Shown one piece after another: positions 1-11,863 of a stretch of 64,000 nt of DNA. Position 1 is the stretch's first letter; the number at the start of each line of letters is the position of its first letter. The position numbers were made by a program, and so were the translations under genes. The notes below the pieces were generated by a model that saw nothing but the letters and a program-made list of their open reading frames with translations, searched no databases and had not been told where the DNA came from. The DNA lies in assembly GCF_000165425.1 (NCBI RefSeq), contig NW_001799643.1, positions 218,886 through 282,885 of the forward strand. Reading direction: 5' to 3'. This DNA is from Paramecium tetraurelia. Lineage: Eukaryota; Ciliophora; Oligohymenophorea; Peniculida; Parameciidae.

Positions 1-2
1 TA

Positions 3-674
3 CCGATAGAGGTTGCCTCAATCAAACAAAATGATAATGCCATGGACATCTACTTGGAACAACTCAGTAGGAGTAAGTATAGTAATTAAAAAACGATCAA
101 ATTTAATGTAATCACAGAATTTCATCATGCTGGATTTGCAGCCAAGAAATCCAACTAACTTGATGTAGTTGTAAACAATGCTATTGGCAAGAAGAAATTC
201 AAATAGACTCAATAGAAACTTAATCCAAAAGACTTAGATTAACTCTTATTCTATGTACTAAATATTATATTATTAAAGAGTTCTTCCCCTAAATTCTAAT
301 CAACTCAGTAATAAGAGATTGAAAGGAAACCAAGCATCTACAGTGCCTAGCCAAATCATTTTGAAGAAAAACCTTAAGCCTTTCAAAAAACGAATCTAGA
401 GATCATCTAAATTCTCCATCCCTCCATTGATACTGCCATTTTTACGTAAAATAAGCCTTTTTGGGTTCCAGGGTATTTGTCTTAGTGTCGTCTTCAGAAA
501 AGTCAAATGAGCAAGAAGCAGAATACAACTAGTGAGGATGGCCCATCTAATACTCACATTTTGACTGAATTTAAGTAAAACACTACTCCGAGAATGCCTA
601 GAAATTCATCTCAACCTCATTTTAGAGTTATCTAAAAAGATAAATGGATGACCAACAAAGATTTTTAAGTTTGA
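3..674 (+). CDS. 5'-truncated unknown protein
   Basis: An open frame under the ciliate code runs in from the left edge and stops at TGA 672-674. About 220 residues are visible, rich in Lys, Ser, Asn and Gln. No domain is recognised. A 24-nt GT...AG segment at 255-278 could be an intron; it is a multiple of three without a stop, so both readings stay open. A GT...AG pair at 669-700 also exists, but splicing it would put the downstream exon in the wrong frame. I therefore end the gene at the TGA and start a second gene 21 nt further on. The N-terminus is missing, so function cannot be judged. Confidence 0.6.
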
Positions 675-695
675 ATATATTTATTATTATTTTTA

Positions 696-1643
696 ATGAG
701 TCTTACTTTATTAAATAAGAAATACCAAGCATTGATGGTTCGAGAAAAGTAGATCGAAGATCATTTTGATCCGGTTGTCAGACACAAGAAACAACATCCT
801 AATATTGAGGATCTTCGTTAAGATTATTAAGAAGACTTAGAGAACTATGGTATTTTCACATCCCCATATTCTTTAAGGATTTTCTAAATAATCATTCAAA
901 GCCAAAAAAGAATCAGAACTAGAAAACATATAAATAACTCCTGAAAAATCACTTAGACCAATGACTGCTCTAATCTCACCTGTTCAGAGCTCATCACAAA
1001 GATAAAGACCCATCACAGCCCCTGGTCTCAATACATAAACCAAATAAATGATGAAGATTGACGAAAATGAAGAAATGCTTTAATTGCCATATCATTCGGA
1101 GACTAAATATTGGAGGAACACAAAAAAATACGATAAAAGTTTCATATTATTTATTATTGATTAGCCAATTAGAATGTTGTTAGGAATCATTCAGCCTTGA
1201 AAAAAGTATCATTGGGAGGCGACTGTGAAAATTATAATATTGAAGAATAAGAGATCAAAAATCGCAATTTGATTGAAAAATAAATTATTAAAAATCGCTT
1301 GCTCTCACCAACTTTTGTTTCACAAAGGCATTAAATTAATGATAGAGATGTCTAATAATTAACAGAAGGGTTTTATCAGCATTTAGCATTAATAAAAGGC
1401 ACTTCTCAAAATTAAAATCAGAAAAGCAAACCACAACCTGGTTTCTAATTATACGATAACCTACTCGATTTGATGAAACTTATTAATCAAGAAAACTCTA
1501 ACAAAAGCCCAATAATTACAAAAACTTCATCACAAGGATTCAGACCATAAACTGGTGTAAGTAGGCAAATCAAAGGTTAATAACGAACTAGACCTTTCAG
1601 CAGCAAAATCCAAACAGTAGGTGTTAGAGCATTTTAATAATGA
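696..1643 (+). CDS. unknown Ser/Gln/Asn-rich protein, 297 aa
   Basis: Starts at ATG 696, in a good frame beginning MSLTLLNKKYQALMVREKQ, and ends at TGA 1641-1643. Two short introns, 850-877 (28 nt) and 1139-1164 (26 nt), restore a single frame of exactly 298 codons. The N-terminal 70 residues are helical and charged. The rest is low complexity with RPMTA and RPITAPG motifs, of a kind often seen in cytoskeletal and basal-body proteins of ciliates; that last link is an inference. Only 21 nt separates it from the upstream stop. No catalytic motif or membrane segment is visible. Confidence 0.7.
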
Positions 1644-1997
1644 AACATATTTTCTCCCAATATTTTAATTATCTTTTACTGACATCTCTATCATTAATGT
1701 GAAGTTTATTTAAACAATCTATAATAATTTATGGGTTTAACATGTTAGTATTTAATTTCACTCATTTATGTTAACTAAATATAACTTGTTTTTAGAGACT
1801 TGTTCTTTTTATATTAGATTTATCAATATTTTCATATATCTTTTTTGTGAAATTATACTTAAAAAAATTGATCATTTATAAACATTAATAATTATAGAGA
1901 TTGTAATCTTCCATGAATCATCACTTAAGATTAACTTTTTAAGTCTATTGATATTTTTCTGTAATAATAAATTATAGAAAATATTATTAAATAATAT
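1644..1997. other. intergenic, nothing recognised
   Basis: About 350 nt of AT-rich sequence between two plus-strand genes. No sustained reading frame, RNA gene or repeat is visible on either strand. Confidence 0.6.
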
Positions 1998-2677
1998 ATG
2001 AATTTCTTAGATAAACGAAATAAAATAGAGATTCTGTAAGAGAGGGCTGCTCTTTATAATAAAGTGTAGGATGAACTGTACGAAAAGGAAGTCCCCGAAT
2101 TTGAACATACTAAATTAATCAAACCAGTTTTAGATTAGCATATTGAAGAGTTCGCGACATAATAACCTCCTGCTAATCTTAACAGCTTAACGAGATCATT
2201 GCCTAAACCTCCAGTTTCAGTTTTGACTACATCTGCTATGATTTCATTAGGCCTTGATAATTATGGGACAATGACTACTCAGATGCAGGATGTAAATCGT
2301 AGAAGGGAAGACGATTTTAACCATTATAAATAACTCAAAAAGGAAGGGCGATTGGAGGAACTGATGAAACCATTGAAACAATAGAGAGAAAAGGATCAAG
2401 CCACTCAAGCAATTCTATTTAAGGTTGATCACATTAAAGATTACGAGGATAAAACTCATACAGGATATGCTTAACACAAATCAGCACACAGAACATATCA
2501 TGGTATTTGATCAACACATATGGTATAGTTGTTGATGAGACAATGAAGGAGATGATCAATGAGCCAAACATCAAGAATCATTTGATGAAGAATGACTTGA
2601 ATACCTTTTTCGATTCTTATCTTAAACATAAAAATACTTTGAGAGGCGCAGTCAAATAACCAGCTCGTGCAAAATGA
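1998..2677 (+). CDS. unknown charged helical protein, 217 aa
   Basis: ATG 1998 opens a frame (MNFLDKRNKIEILQERAALY) ending at TGA 2675-2677, with one 26-nt intron at 2503-2528. Removing it gives exactly 218 codons. The protein is mainly helical, rich in Lys, Glu and Gln, with a Pro/Ser/Thr-rich linker near residues 55-80. The C-terminal part looks conserved in style (KEMINEPNIKNHLMKNDLN) but I cannot assign a family. Its 3' end faces the next minus-strand gene across 177 nt. Confidence 0.75.
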
Positions 2678-2854
2678 ATTATATTAAGTTCAGATTATAT
2701 AAATGTTATTAAAGAAAATTAAAACTAAATTATAATAAATAAGAATGAGATTTGCACCTTAGAAAAATGTAATCTGATATATCATGCACATCGATAGATT
2801 CTAGAATTACAAAAGCAGTAGGTTATATAAGTTAATCGAAATAAATGATATCAA

Positions 2855-3161
2855 TCACAAAATTGTGCAAAGACAAGGAGATTCTTGAGTTGCCATATCA
2901 GTATTGTATTATTTCCAATTTTCAACTATTGAAATCAATTCATCTCATACCTATAAAAACTTCGTTCTTCTCCCTAAATTAAATTCGATGTTTTCTCTCC
3001 CCATGTTTAATTAAATTGCCATAGCTGTCTTTTCTAATATCAATATCGCCATCTGATGATGAAGGACTTACTCTCAAAATAGGAGTCATTTTTTTGGGTG
3101 ACTCACTATTAAAAACTGATTGATTTATTCCAAATTACTAATATTAATTTGATTTAGACAT
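2855..3161 (-). CDS. small protein with PP1-docking-like and CxxL C-terminal motifs, 93 aa
   Basis: Starts at ATG 3161 on the minus strand and ends at TGA 2857-2855, with one 25-nt intron at 2926-2950; 94 codons exactly. The N-terminal half is Ser-rich and probably disordered. A short segment, KHRIQF, fits the RVxF protein phosphatase-1 docking consensus. It is followed by a conserved-looking stretch containing FIVENWKQYN. The last four residues, CTIL, resemble a CaaL geranylgeranylation box. Seen: the motifs. Inferred: a membrane-tethered phosphatase regulator. The start codon lies 25 nt downstream of the aldehyde dehydrogenase stop on the same strand. Confidence 0.7.
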
Positions 3162-3186
3162 TTTTATAATAAATTATTTGATTTAT

Positions 3187-4819
3187 TCATAAATTTACTT
3201 ACTTCCATACCTTTTCAACATAGGGCTTCGATATTTCAAATAACTTCTTCAAATAGCCTTTCTTTTAAGCCAACTTGAGAGCTACTACAAAAGAAACTAA
3301 AAGAGTAGCATTAACAACATGTCTTTAGGGTAACTCAGCAAACTTGAAACTATCAGATAAGTTTATTATCAATACAATAATGACAGGGTTTGTAACTTAT
3401 GTTTGGTATAAGGAGGGTATCTAATATTAAATGGATAGATATTCAAAGTTGACTTAGCAAATACAGGTTTTGCATGACTACAACCTTTGAATCCAGTAAT
3501 TCCATGGTAAGCACCATAACCACTATTTCCAACACCTCCAAAAGGTAAATGTGGATCTATAATAAAAATGTAATTTACTCAAAAGATGGAAGACCGAATC
3601 ATTGTGTACAATAGCACCAGAAGAAGTTTATTATTCAATTAGCTTTTTATTTTTGCTGTTGCTTCCATAATAATATAAAGCCAATGGTTTGGGTCTTGCA
3701 TTGATAAATTGAATGACTTCATCAATATTCTCAAATAGGAGAATAGGAAGAATGGGGCCAAAGATTTCTTCAGTCATTAGTTTAGAATCTATTTTTGGTT
3801 ATAAAATGATGGTGGGTTCAACATATCTTTGATTTACATTCACTTAACCTCCTAGAACTACTTATCCTTAATGGTCTTTCAGGAGTTCTTATAATCTTTA
3901 TGTGTGGAACTCAGTCACTATTTTTGAATAATCATTGGAATTTTATGGGTTTTCTCCAAAGAATCTTTTAAGTTCAGTTTTCATCTCATTAATGAATGCA
4001 TCCTTAATTGTTTAATGAACAAAGACATAATCACAAGCAACACAAGTTTAACCTGCATTTGTGAATCTACCTTAAATGATTCTTTGTGCTGTAACATTCA
4101 AATTACAATCTTTATCCACTATGGTTGGTGATTTACCACCTAATTCCAATATGCAAGGCACTAGATTTTCACTGGCAGCCTTTGCAACTAGTTTGCCTTT
4201 CTCTGGACTTCCTGTAAATATAATTAAATCTAATGGAAGTGTGGTAATCTTTTTTGAGACTTCTACACCTCCTTATATCACAGCATAGCAGGATGGATCA
4301 AGATATTTTGTAACTAAATTGTACATAGCTTGAGAAGAGTGTGGAGCAATTTCTGATGGTTTAAGAATAACACAATTTCCTGCAGCAATTGCAGCAGCCA
4401 TCGGAGGTATTCCTGTGAAAAGTGGATAATTCCATGCAGCAATTACCAAAACTACTCCGAGAGGTTCATAAATTATTTTTGATGACCCAGGCCCAATTAC
4501 CTATGATAGACTATCACAATATTACAAATGGTGTATCTACATTTTCTTCTTTACTCCATTCATCAATATGAGTTAATTGATTTTCTACATCTGCCTTAGT
4601 GACGATTGTTGAAGTAATTTAACTGCTAAATAATGTCACTCCCAAATCCTTCTCTATGGCAGTATGAAATTCTTGTTCCATTTCTTCGAGACCTCTTAAC
4701 AAACTTTTGAGTTAAGCCTTTCTAAACTTAAGACACTTTGTTTTGTGAGTATTGAAGGTTTCTTTAAGTTTTAGGAAGGTAGGTTGAATTATATCTGTGT
4801 TATCCTGTATTTATGCCAT
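3187..4819 (-). CDS. fatty aldehyde dehydrogenase, class 3 (ALDH3-like), 519 aa
   Basis: NAD(P)+-dependent oxidation of long-chain aldehydes to acids. The frame from ATG 4819 to TGA 3189-3187 has introns at 4501-4525, 3557-3578 and 3350-3375; 520 codons remain. Family signatures occur in order: an AAWNYP cofactor-site segment, ILKPSE, the glutamate motif LELGGKSP near residue 216, the catalytic cysteine in [12 protein letters not shown] near residue 251, FGPILPI, and [15 protein letters not shown]. Length and motifs match ALDH3 rather than ALDH1/2. After the core there is a short C-terminal hydrophobic stretch, [14 protein letters not shown], plausibly a membrane tail as in microsomal ALDH3A2. 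Catalytic residues are intact. Confidence 0.93.
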
Positions 4820-4835
4820 CAAAATAATTAATTTA
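4820..4835. promoter_or_regulatory. 16-nt spacer between divergent start codons
   Basis: The minus-strand aldehyde dehydrogenase and the plus-strand coiled-coil gene start head-to-head, with only 16 AT-rich bases between their ATGs. Any core promoter must therefore overlap the other gene's 5' coding sequence, unless one true start lies further downstream. No motif is recognisable. Confidence 0.4.
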
Positions 4836-6497
4836 ATGTTAAACCAAGTTGACGACCAGAGTTTTAAGAAGATGATTGACTAAACAAGTCCTTAATCGAC
4901 TACCACTCAAAAACTGTGTTTAAGATTAGGATATGATCCAAATGATCTCATTTATAAGTCTATTTCAACTCTATATATTAGATCCATTGAGTAGTTTCCA
5001 TCAGTTTCACCAGAAGTTCAAATGATGAGATACAATCATTATAAGAATAGAGTAATGAGTAAAATCACCCAAAATAAAAATAGGAATCATCAATGAGATA
5101 TAAACGAATAAACAAAGGCACAAATTAGGAGATCAATCACTTAAGTAAATAACCTTCAATCAATAGGAAAATAAGTATTAATTCTGAATGATTTTAGTAT
5201 CTCGAATATCAGCGAAGAAAGTGTTGTTATTTAAGAAAAAAAGGAGAAAAAAGGTTTATCTAGAGAAAAAATATTGCAAAATCTGATTTACTAATAGTTA
5301 TAGGAGGAAAAGAAGAATGTTGAGTATCTTTAAAAACAAAATTAAAAGTTACAGAACCACCAGAATATATAATTAAGAAAAAGTGAAACTAGTTTCTCCA
5401 AACTGAGGGTAAGAGATGGCAATAAAAACAAATCTACCGAACAGACAGATGAATTCGAATAAAGAAATCTATACCTAATTACTTGTATTGAAAATGAATC
5501 CAGAATTTAAGAATAATTGCAAGGAAGATTCCTAAAAAAGCATTTCAAGCATGATAACTACACCGAAAGAGCTCATGAGAAAAGAAAACAATAGGAGAAT
5601 TAGTTTCAATAAACCATTACTGAAAGATTGAACAAATTGCAATTAAAAGGTATTTGTGATTTAATCAAGAAACCTAGGCTTAAACAAAGGTGGAGTTATA
5701 CAAAAAAGACATGAAAAATTACTTTGCTCAGAAAAACAGTTAGATTATTTTCAAATAAGAAAAGAAATCTCAAATCATGTAATTTGAGTAATAGCAATAC
5801 ATTAAACAACAATGTGAAAAAATGAAGAAATTCCAAGAAAATAAGTCTTAATTGATTCTTGATGAAAAGAAGAAAATCAATGAGAGAAAAGAAAAGTATA
5901 TCAAAATGCTCAGGAAATGTAAAGAAAGCAACTATGAACAATAAAATGTATAAATATTGTTTAAATAAGAAACATTAAGAAGGGTTCAGCAACACCTACT
6001 AATAATTATTAAAGAAATAAGAGCAGGTAATATCAAATAAGGAGAAATTGCTAGAACAGAAATCCTTAATACTCAAAGATAAATTATAATTGAATTTGGA
6101 GGATGTTGAATTCAATAGAGCTCATGCTCAAAGGATCAAACTAAATACATAGATTAAATAAAATAACAATAAGGATGCAAAGTCACAATAATCCAGCCTA
6201 ACTTCTGATACATGGAAACTGAAGTCTTAATTGACACAAAAGGAATCAGAAAATTCATTATGGGAAAAGGCAAAGCAGGCAGCTTCTTTGTTTAAAGATC
6301 CAATATATTATGAATAATATGTTGAACAATAACAATTGGTTTTGCTTAAAAAGAAAAAGTCTTTGGATTAAAAGTTTGCATCCGCTGCTTCAATAATCAA
6401 GGAAATATTGCCTAAGCATGAAGCTGAGAACTTACTTATGCCATCAGAATTGAAAAATTTTCTTGAATAATAAAGTCGTATTAAAACTTAAAAGTGA
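4836..6497 (+). CDS. coiled-coil protein, 523 aa
   Basis: ATG 4836 to TGA 6495-6497 with four introns: 5059-5083, 5175-5197, 5650-5669 (only 20 nt) and 5948-5969. Together they leave exactly 524 codons. After an N-terminal segment of about 70 residues (LCLRLGYDPNDLIYKS), most of the protein is Lys/Gln/Glu-rich heptad-like helix, roughly residues 120-420. Such proteins are usually structural, cytoskeletal or basal-body components in ciliates; this is inferred from composition only. No enzyme motif. It is divergent from the aldehyde dehydrogenase and convergent with the gene at 6661-7107. Confidence 0.8.
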
Positions 6498-6660
6498 GGA
6501 ATAATGTCATTTATTTATTTAAACCTTATTAAATTTGACTTCTTCTTAATTTTAACTTGGTCTATAGGAATAGCAAAGAAGTAAATTAAGCCTTTATTTT
6601 ATAATATAAGAATAAATTTATCATGAATGGTTTTAAATAAAATTATATAGGTTTTAGTAA

Positions 6661-7107
6661 TCATTTGGTGATAGTAGTGTCATATCTGAACTTAGGCAAT
6701 TCTTTAGTACCTTATGATGTTGTTTCTCTCAAGATTGGCTGTTTCAAAATAGATAAGAGAGTTCCTTTCTTTTTTAAAACTAAAGCAAAGGACTTGCATT
6801 CTATTTCTTAAAGTAATTATTCTGTCTTGAACTTTGTTTTCAAAGGATTCCCTTATTGGTCTGCAGAGAATACTTCGTATATCTCGGCATTTTCATTTAT
6901 ATCTTAATCATAGTATATTTGAGTAAAATAATCAATAGCTGTTTCTATGGCTTCCATCATTAGAGAATCAGGAGTAATTTCTATTTATACTTGTAATGTT
7001 TTCTAAGCAACTTTCAAACTGAAGTTATATTGGCATAACTGCATTTCAGTAGTATAAGCCGATTCTGCAAGAGTTGATGAGGTTGTCTTCACATTTTATT
7101 TAGACAT
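6661..7107 (-). CDS. unknown protein, 148 aa, intronless
   Basis: Continuous frame of 149 codons from ATG 7107 to TGA 6663-6661. The middle alternates beta-like and acidic helical segments (NFSLKVAQKTLQVQIEITPD, then EAIETAIDYFTQIYYDQD). The C-terminal part includes SFALVLKKKGTLLSILKQPI. This could be a small alpha/beta fold such as a ubiquitin-like or PB1-like domain, but I cannot confirm that. No membrane segment. The upstream gene's stop is 35 nt away on the same strand. Confidence 0.7.
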
Positions 7108-7142
7108 CTTTCTATTGATATTAAATTATTTTTATTTATAAT

Positions 7143-8812
7143 TCATTCCTATTATTCAAAATTACAAATAAAACTCAGTTCATTATCTAAGAACTCTCTT
7201 CTATTATGTTTCATATCTATTCTAGAAACATCAAAACTAACTAAAAAGTTTATTTGCTGCTTCTTCTTGATCATTTAAAAGTTATTTTTGGTCTTTAGTT
7301 CAGCTAATAGCAACTGAATTTCGTTTTTAGTCTAAATTAATATCAAAAATTACGATGGCCACAACAGATTATTTTTTGGTTGATTAAGTGTTATATTATT
7401 GTATTAGAAAAGTATAAGAAAGGATTACTATAAGTTCTCCTAATAACTCATTTATTGAATCTTTTTGACATCGCTGAACTACAAATAGTGATAGATTATT
7501 ACATCTAGTCTCTTAAAAATCATTAAACATAGATAATAGAATTGAGATGCATTCCTATTTGGTCATGTCATAGTACTGAAGAATTTATCCTTACTATTAT
7601 TATTATTGAATATCAACTCTGGTTGTCTAAAAAATGTATTGTGCTTGTTCTTCAGTAGAGGATTAGTCAATTTCAAGCAATGGAAGATTAGGCTTTTAGT
7701 GAATGCCATTTTGTGGCTTTTTGTTAATTATTAGTGATGATCAGATGATTGGACTTCTTTGCAACAGATTTTGTCATCGCATTCATTGACACTTGGTTGC
7801 TGAGTTATAATTGAGGAGATTATTATGAATTGGATTATATTTTTTTTTACACCTATGACTAATGAGTTTGACTGAAATGCCTTACCATTAATTTAGAAAA
7901 ATGGAATTAAATGTTACTTTTCTTTTTCTCAATGTTCCATTAAATTCTGACTTTTCTTATAATATTGCAATTCAATTTGCTAATTCTTATTTCTTTCATC
8001 TTTAAGCTAATTGGATTTTATGAGCAATTCATTTGTATCTAAAATGGATTCGTACTTTGATATTAGTTAATTGTATAGTTTTCTAATTTGAATGTTGTCA
8101 TTCTTTTCCTTCTCAAATAATTCTTTAAATCATTTGACCATTATCTCCATCAACCTTTGATTTTTGCTTAAATATTTGAGTTATTATGGTTCTACGGAGA
8201 ATCAGTAACCTAATCCATAATTACCATACAATTCTTGATGCAAGGATTCCAATTTTCTACTATAATTTTAGACATCTCTGTTGAGTTCTAAATTGTGATC
8301 AGTCTTATCAATAAATTCATTATATACAAAATCTACTCTAAGTTTAAATGCATTTACCTTTCATACACTAATAATTAGTTTACTGTGTAAAACTGTTTCT
8401 CATTTTAAAGATTTCTCTTTTCAAATGCTAGATTAATAGATTTAGACAATGCATAATTGACTTCTCTCAGGTTATTATTGTTTTCTTTGATGGATTCAGC
8501 CTTAGCTGTTATTTTGTTAAGCAAGTTCGAACACTCTCCAATTGTTGATGTAATTTTAAATTCTATTCTGAAGGAGTGAAATTTCAACTAATTTTACTAA
8601 TTATCCCTCTCTAATTTCTGGATTGCATATTCCTTGTCATTAATACTCCTTATCAAGTCTATTCATTTATATTCTAAATCGGCTATTAAATCTTTGTAAT
8701 AGTTTTTCTGTTCATCTGATGTCTATTCCAATAGCTTCACCACCACACTTTCTAATTCAGTGTTCTGATAATTTGAATAACACATAGACATGGAACTGGA
8801 ATCAGATGTCAT
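7143..8812 (-). pseudogene. coiled-coil protein gene interrupted by in-frame TGA codons
   Basis: A long coding-quality minus-strand frame runs from about ATG 8812 to TGA 7145-7143. Plausible introns lie at 8338-8357, 8192-8209 (18 nt), 7717-7754 (38 nt, long) and 7293-7314. Protein sequence is convincing throughout: a Glu/Lys/Gln-rich coiled coil in the first two thirds, then a more globular part (LLSMFNDFQETRCNNLSLFV). TGA codons at 8665-8663, 8132-8130 and 7931-7929 fall inside good coding sequence and I found no intron that convincingly removes them. Each could derive from a TAA Gln codon by one transition. A pseudogene is the simplest reading; read-through, sequencing error or an unseen splice pattern are alternatives. 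The true 5' end may lie up to about 100 nt further upstream. Confidence 0.5.
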
Positions 8813-9151
8813 CTAATCATTTCAATACCATTTTACTTGAGATTTCTTATTCACTCCAACATAGCTTATTTATTCAGGTAACTTTAGATTGGATTAATTT
8901 GTATTATTATAGAATACAAGTATGAATGTAGATTTTGAAAAACATAGTGATTAGTAATAAAATTGAAAGTTTAATTTATTTTATTAAACAAAATTAAATT
9001 ATAATACAAGATCAGTATCCATCAATTAATAGATCGATTTTTGTAGTAAATTAAATTTGGTTTATGAATGTTTTTTTTTGAAATTAAAAAATCATTCTTT
9101 TCTTTTTCTTATGTAATTTATCATAATTTGGTATAAAGTAAAATATTAAAA

Positions 9152-11584
9152 ATGAAACATAACAAATAATAGAGTCACTATGTTCTGGACTTCTCAGATA
9201 TCGAAGACATCTCAGATAATGAATCAGAGAGTTCTAAACAGTCGAATCACCAATAATAAATTAATTAATCAACTCCTACTCCTAATCGAATAGAATTATA
9301 GATTCCCAATTTACAAGTGAAAAAAGAGACTGTCGAAATTCCATCCATCTTGATCCAAGAGGAGGAAGAACCCGTAATAAGAAGAAAGTAGGATATCCAA
9401 AAACAACAATGGTAGGTCAACTTTGATGAATTATCAGAACAGGATTTGGAAGAGAGTGACAAATCACAAGTTGCTATAGAGATACCGAGAGATCCTAGTC
9501 CACCAACTATAGTAGTTGAAGAACCCTAATATATTGAATAATATTTTGAAGATCAAAATGTTATTGAAGAGATAGATATGGAATAGGAGTAATTGAAATT
9601 GGAATAGAGGAAAGAATAATTGAAATAAGATTTGATAACTAGAAAGTAATAATAATAAAAAAAGATTACAAAGGTTTAAAAGGAATAATGGAGAGTGGAG
9701 GAGGTAATAGATCAATCAAAAAATAGAAATGTTGAGGATAAAACAAAGTAAAAGTATAAATAGAAATTTTATAATCCCAAAAATTCATTGATATATTTGA
9801 GATTAAAGGGTAGGGAAGATTTGTATAAAAAATAAGAGTTAATTATTGATGATTAGACCAAACCTATTGAATAAGATGAATATTTAGAAGGTCTAGAGTG
9901 CATCAATAGTTTATTAATTGGATTATCAAAAATAAAAGACAAGAAGGTTGGTGCTGTTGAAAAATAGAAAACATTACCATTATAAATCCAAAGACATCGT
10001 TTAGATTAAAAAGGTGAACATCACAAAGAATCTTAACCACAGAAGAAAGATGAAAAGGAGAAAGATTCAGAATAGTAAAAGAAAAGTTAAAAGGGAGTGC
10101 AAAAGGAAGAAAAATTAACAGAATAAGCTATGAAATAGTAATAACTACAAGAGGCACAATAAGCTAGATAGATTAGACATGAAAAGTAATAGCAAGAGAA
10201 AGAGAAGTAAAAACTATTAGAATAACGCCAAGTTTATAAAATCTTAACAAAAAAATAAATAAATTAAGGCTTAATTCTATATAGATGTCAATTAAGATAA
10301 AAGTAAAAGGACTCTATTAAATGGCTAAGATACTCGGAGATAGCTCTAATAAGCAAAGGGGAAAGTGAGATCTTCAACTTTGAAAAGAGATTATCAGATC
10401 AATTGTTTATGTAATAGCATAAGACCAATATGAGATCAGTGGTAATAACCAAATAAGCAATGTTTGATATAGTCACTATTCCTTATGTTAATGAATAAAA
10501 GGATGCTAATGAAATTTTACAAAAAGATATTTTAAAATAAGTTAATAATGAAATCGAAAACCCAAAACCTCCAATTAATTAGGATAAAAAGGGGAAGGAA
10601 AAGAAAATTATTAAAAATAAGGATAGAAAGAAGAAAGATTAAGATAATTAAATGAATGTTGATTTGGAGAAATAACAGTCGTAAAAATAGGAGAAATAAT
10701 AATAGTTATATTAAATAGAATAATAAGATATAATAGAATAACAGGACTTTTAATAAAAAGATTTAGGACATTAATAAGAGGCAAAAAGAACCAAAAATAA
10801 AGTTAGTTATTAAGAGAGAGATGAGGAAAAGAAGGATGAGGATCTTTTAGATGCTGATTCTATCTAAATATTCAAAATTACATAAGAGAGATAAAAAAGG
10901 ATAGATAAAAAGGATAGGGAGTTGAAATCTTAATAAACTAATTAATAACAGATTGAGGAGTCAAAATAAATTGAATCAAATGAACTTGATTAAAAGACTA
11001 ATAATAATAATAATTAAGAAATCAAAGATCATAAGAAACTTAAGAATCCAAAAATAAAGGAGTGTCCACTGAGTAGATTGGAAACTAATGATGAGATTAA
11101 GAAGAAACAATAAATTAATTAAAAAAGAAAAGAAAAACGAAGATAGGAATATCAGTAATATTTGAATGAAATAGAGAAAGAACATTAAAATTAACTTGCT
11201 CTCTCTAAATAAAAAAAAGCTTTGAAGGATAGTTGCAATTAAGAAACTATTAAGAATAGTAAAGTAAATGCTAATAAAAGTCATAAAAAAATTAATAATT
11301 AGGAAATTGAAAATATGGATGATTAAATTAATGTAAAGAAGACTAAACCTCCAAGAAGAATAGTAAAATTAAATATTAGAGAAAATAAATCACCATCTTC
11401 TAAATAATCTCCAATGAGGAAATCAATTGAACCTGCATATGTTTCATCTAAACGTATATATGAGAACAGAGATTAAAAGCAAAAAAGGCTTAGAGTTATT
11501 GAAGATGAGGAATCAGAATTTTGTGAACAGAATGCTAAACAAAATGAAAAAAAAGAGAAGAAAAAAAGGGTGAGATAAAAATGA
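9152..11584 (+). CDS. large charged Gln/Lys/Glu-rich protein, 810 aa
   Basis: A single uninterrupted frame of 811 codons under the ciliate code, ATG 9152 to TGA 11582-11584. The N-terminal 100 residues are acidic and Ser-rich. The remainder is dominated by Lys, Glu and Gln with long charged helices, several KK/RK clusters and runs of Gln. One compact segment near residues 360-420 (SIKWLRYSEIALISKGESEIF) may be a small folded unit. No recognised domain, signal peptide or membrane helix. Basic clusters would suit a nuclear or nucleic-acid-binding scaffold, which is only a guess. It precedes an equally large acidic protein; whether they act together is unknown. Confidence 0.75.
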
Positions 11585-11863
11585 GGATATATTTTATATA
11601 TTTATTAAGATTCTACTAGTTTTGGATGAGGACTTAAGGATAACTAAGAATCATTGGAGACGACGTTTCAAAGTAAGCTATAATAATAGTAATTTTGTAT
11701 ATGATATGATAATTGTAAAAATTTAGATTAATATTATTATTAAATTAGTGTATTGAGTTTACAATCAATAATAAATTGAAGGTTTAGGCTCTTGAATTTG
11801 TTTATCAGAAAGGTTAGATCATGTTGTTGGTCTGAATCCGTTTTTATAATTAATATATTAATA

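Noticed and set aside
669-700. 32-nt GT...AG segment joining the first two genes into one
   Set aside because: Splicing it shifts the downstream exon out of the good reading frame; a separate ATG at 696 gives the right frame directly.
4076-4288. Plus-strand frame opposite the aldehyde dehydrogenase
   Set aside because: It mirrors the conserved GGKSP region of the minus-strand enzyme and has no protein character of its own.
7143-8812. TGA codons as selenocysteine
   Set aside because: They fall in coiled-coil, Gln-rich sequence with no redox-enzyme context and no recognisable SECIS element in the 3' flank.
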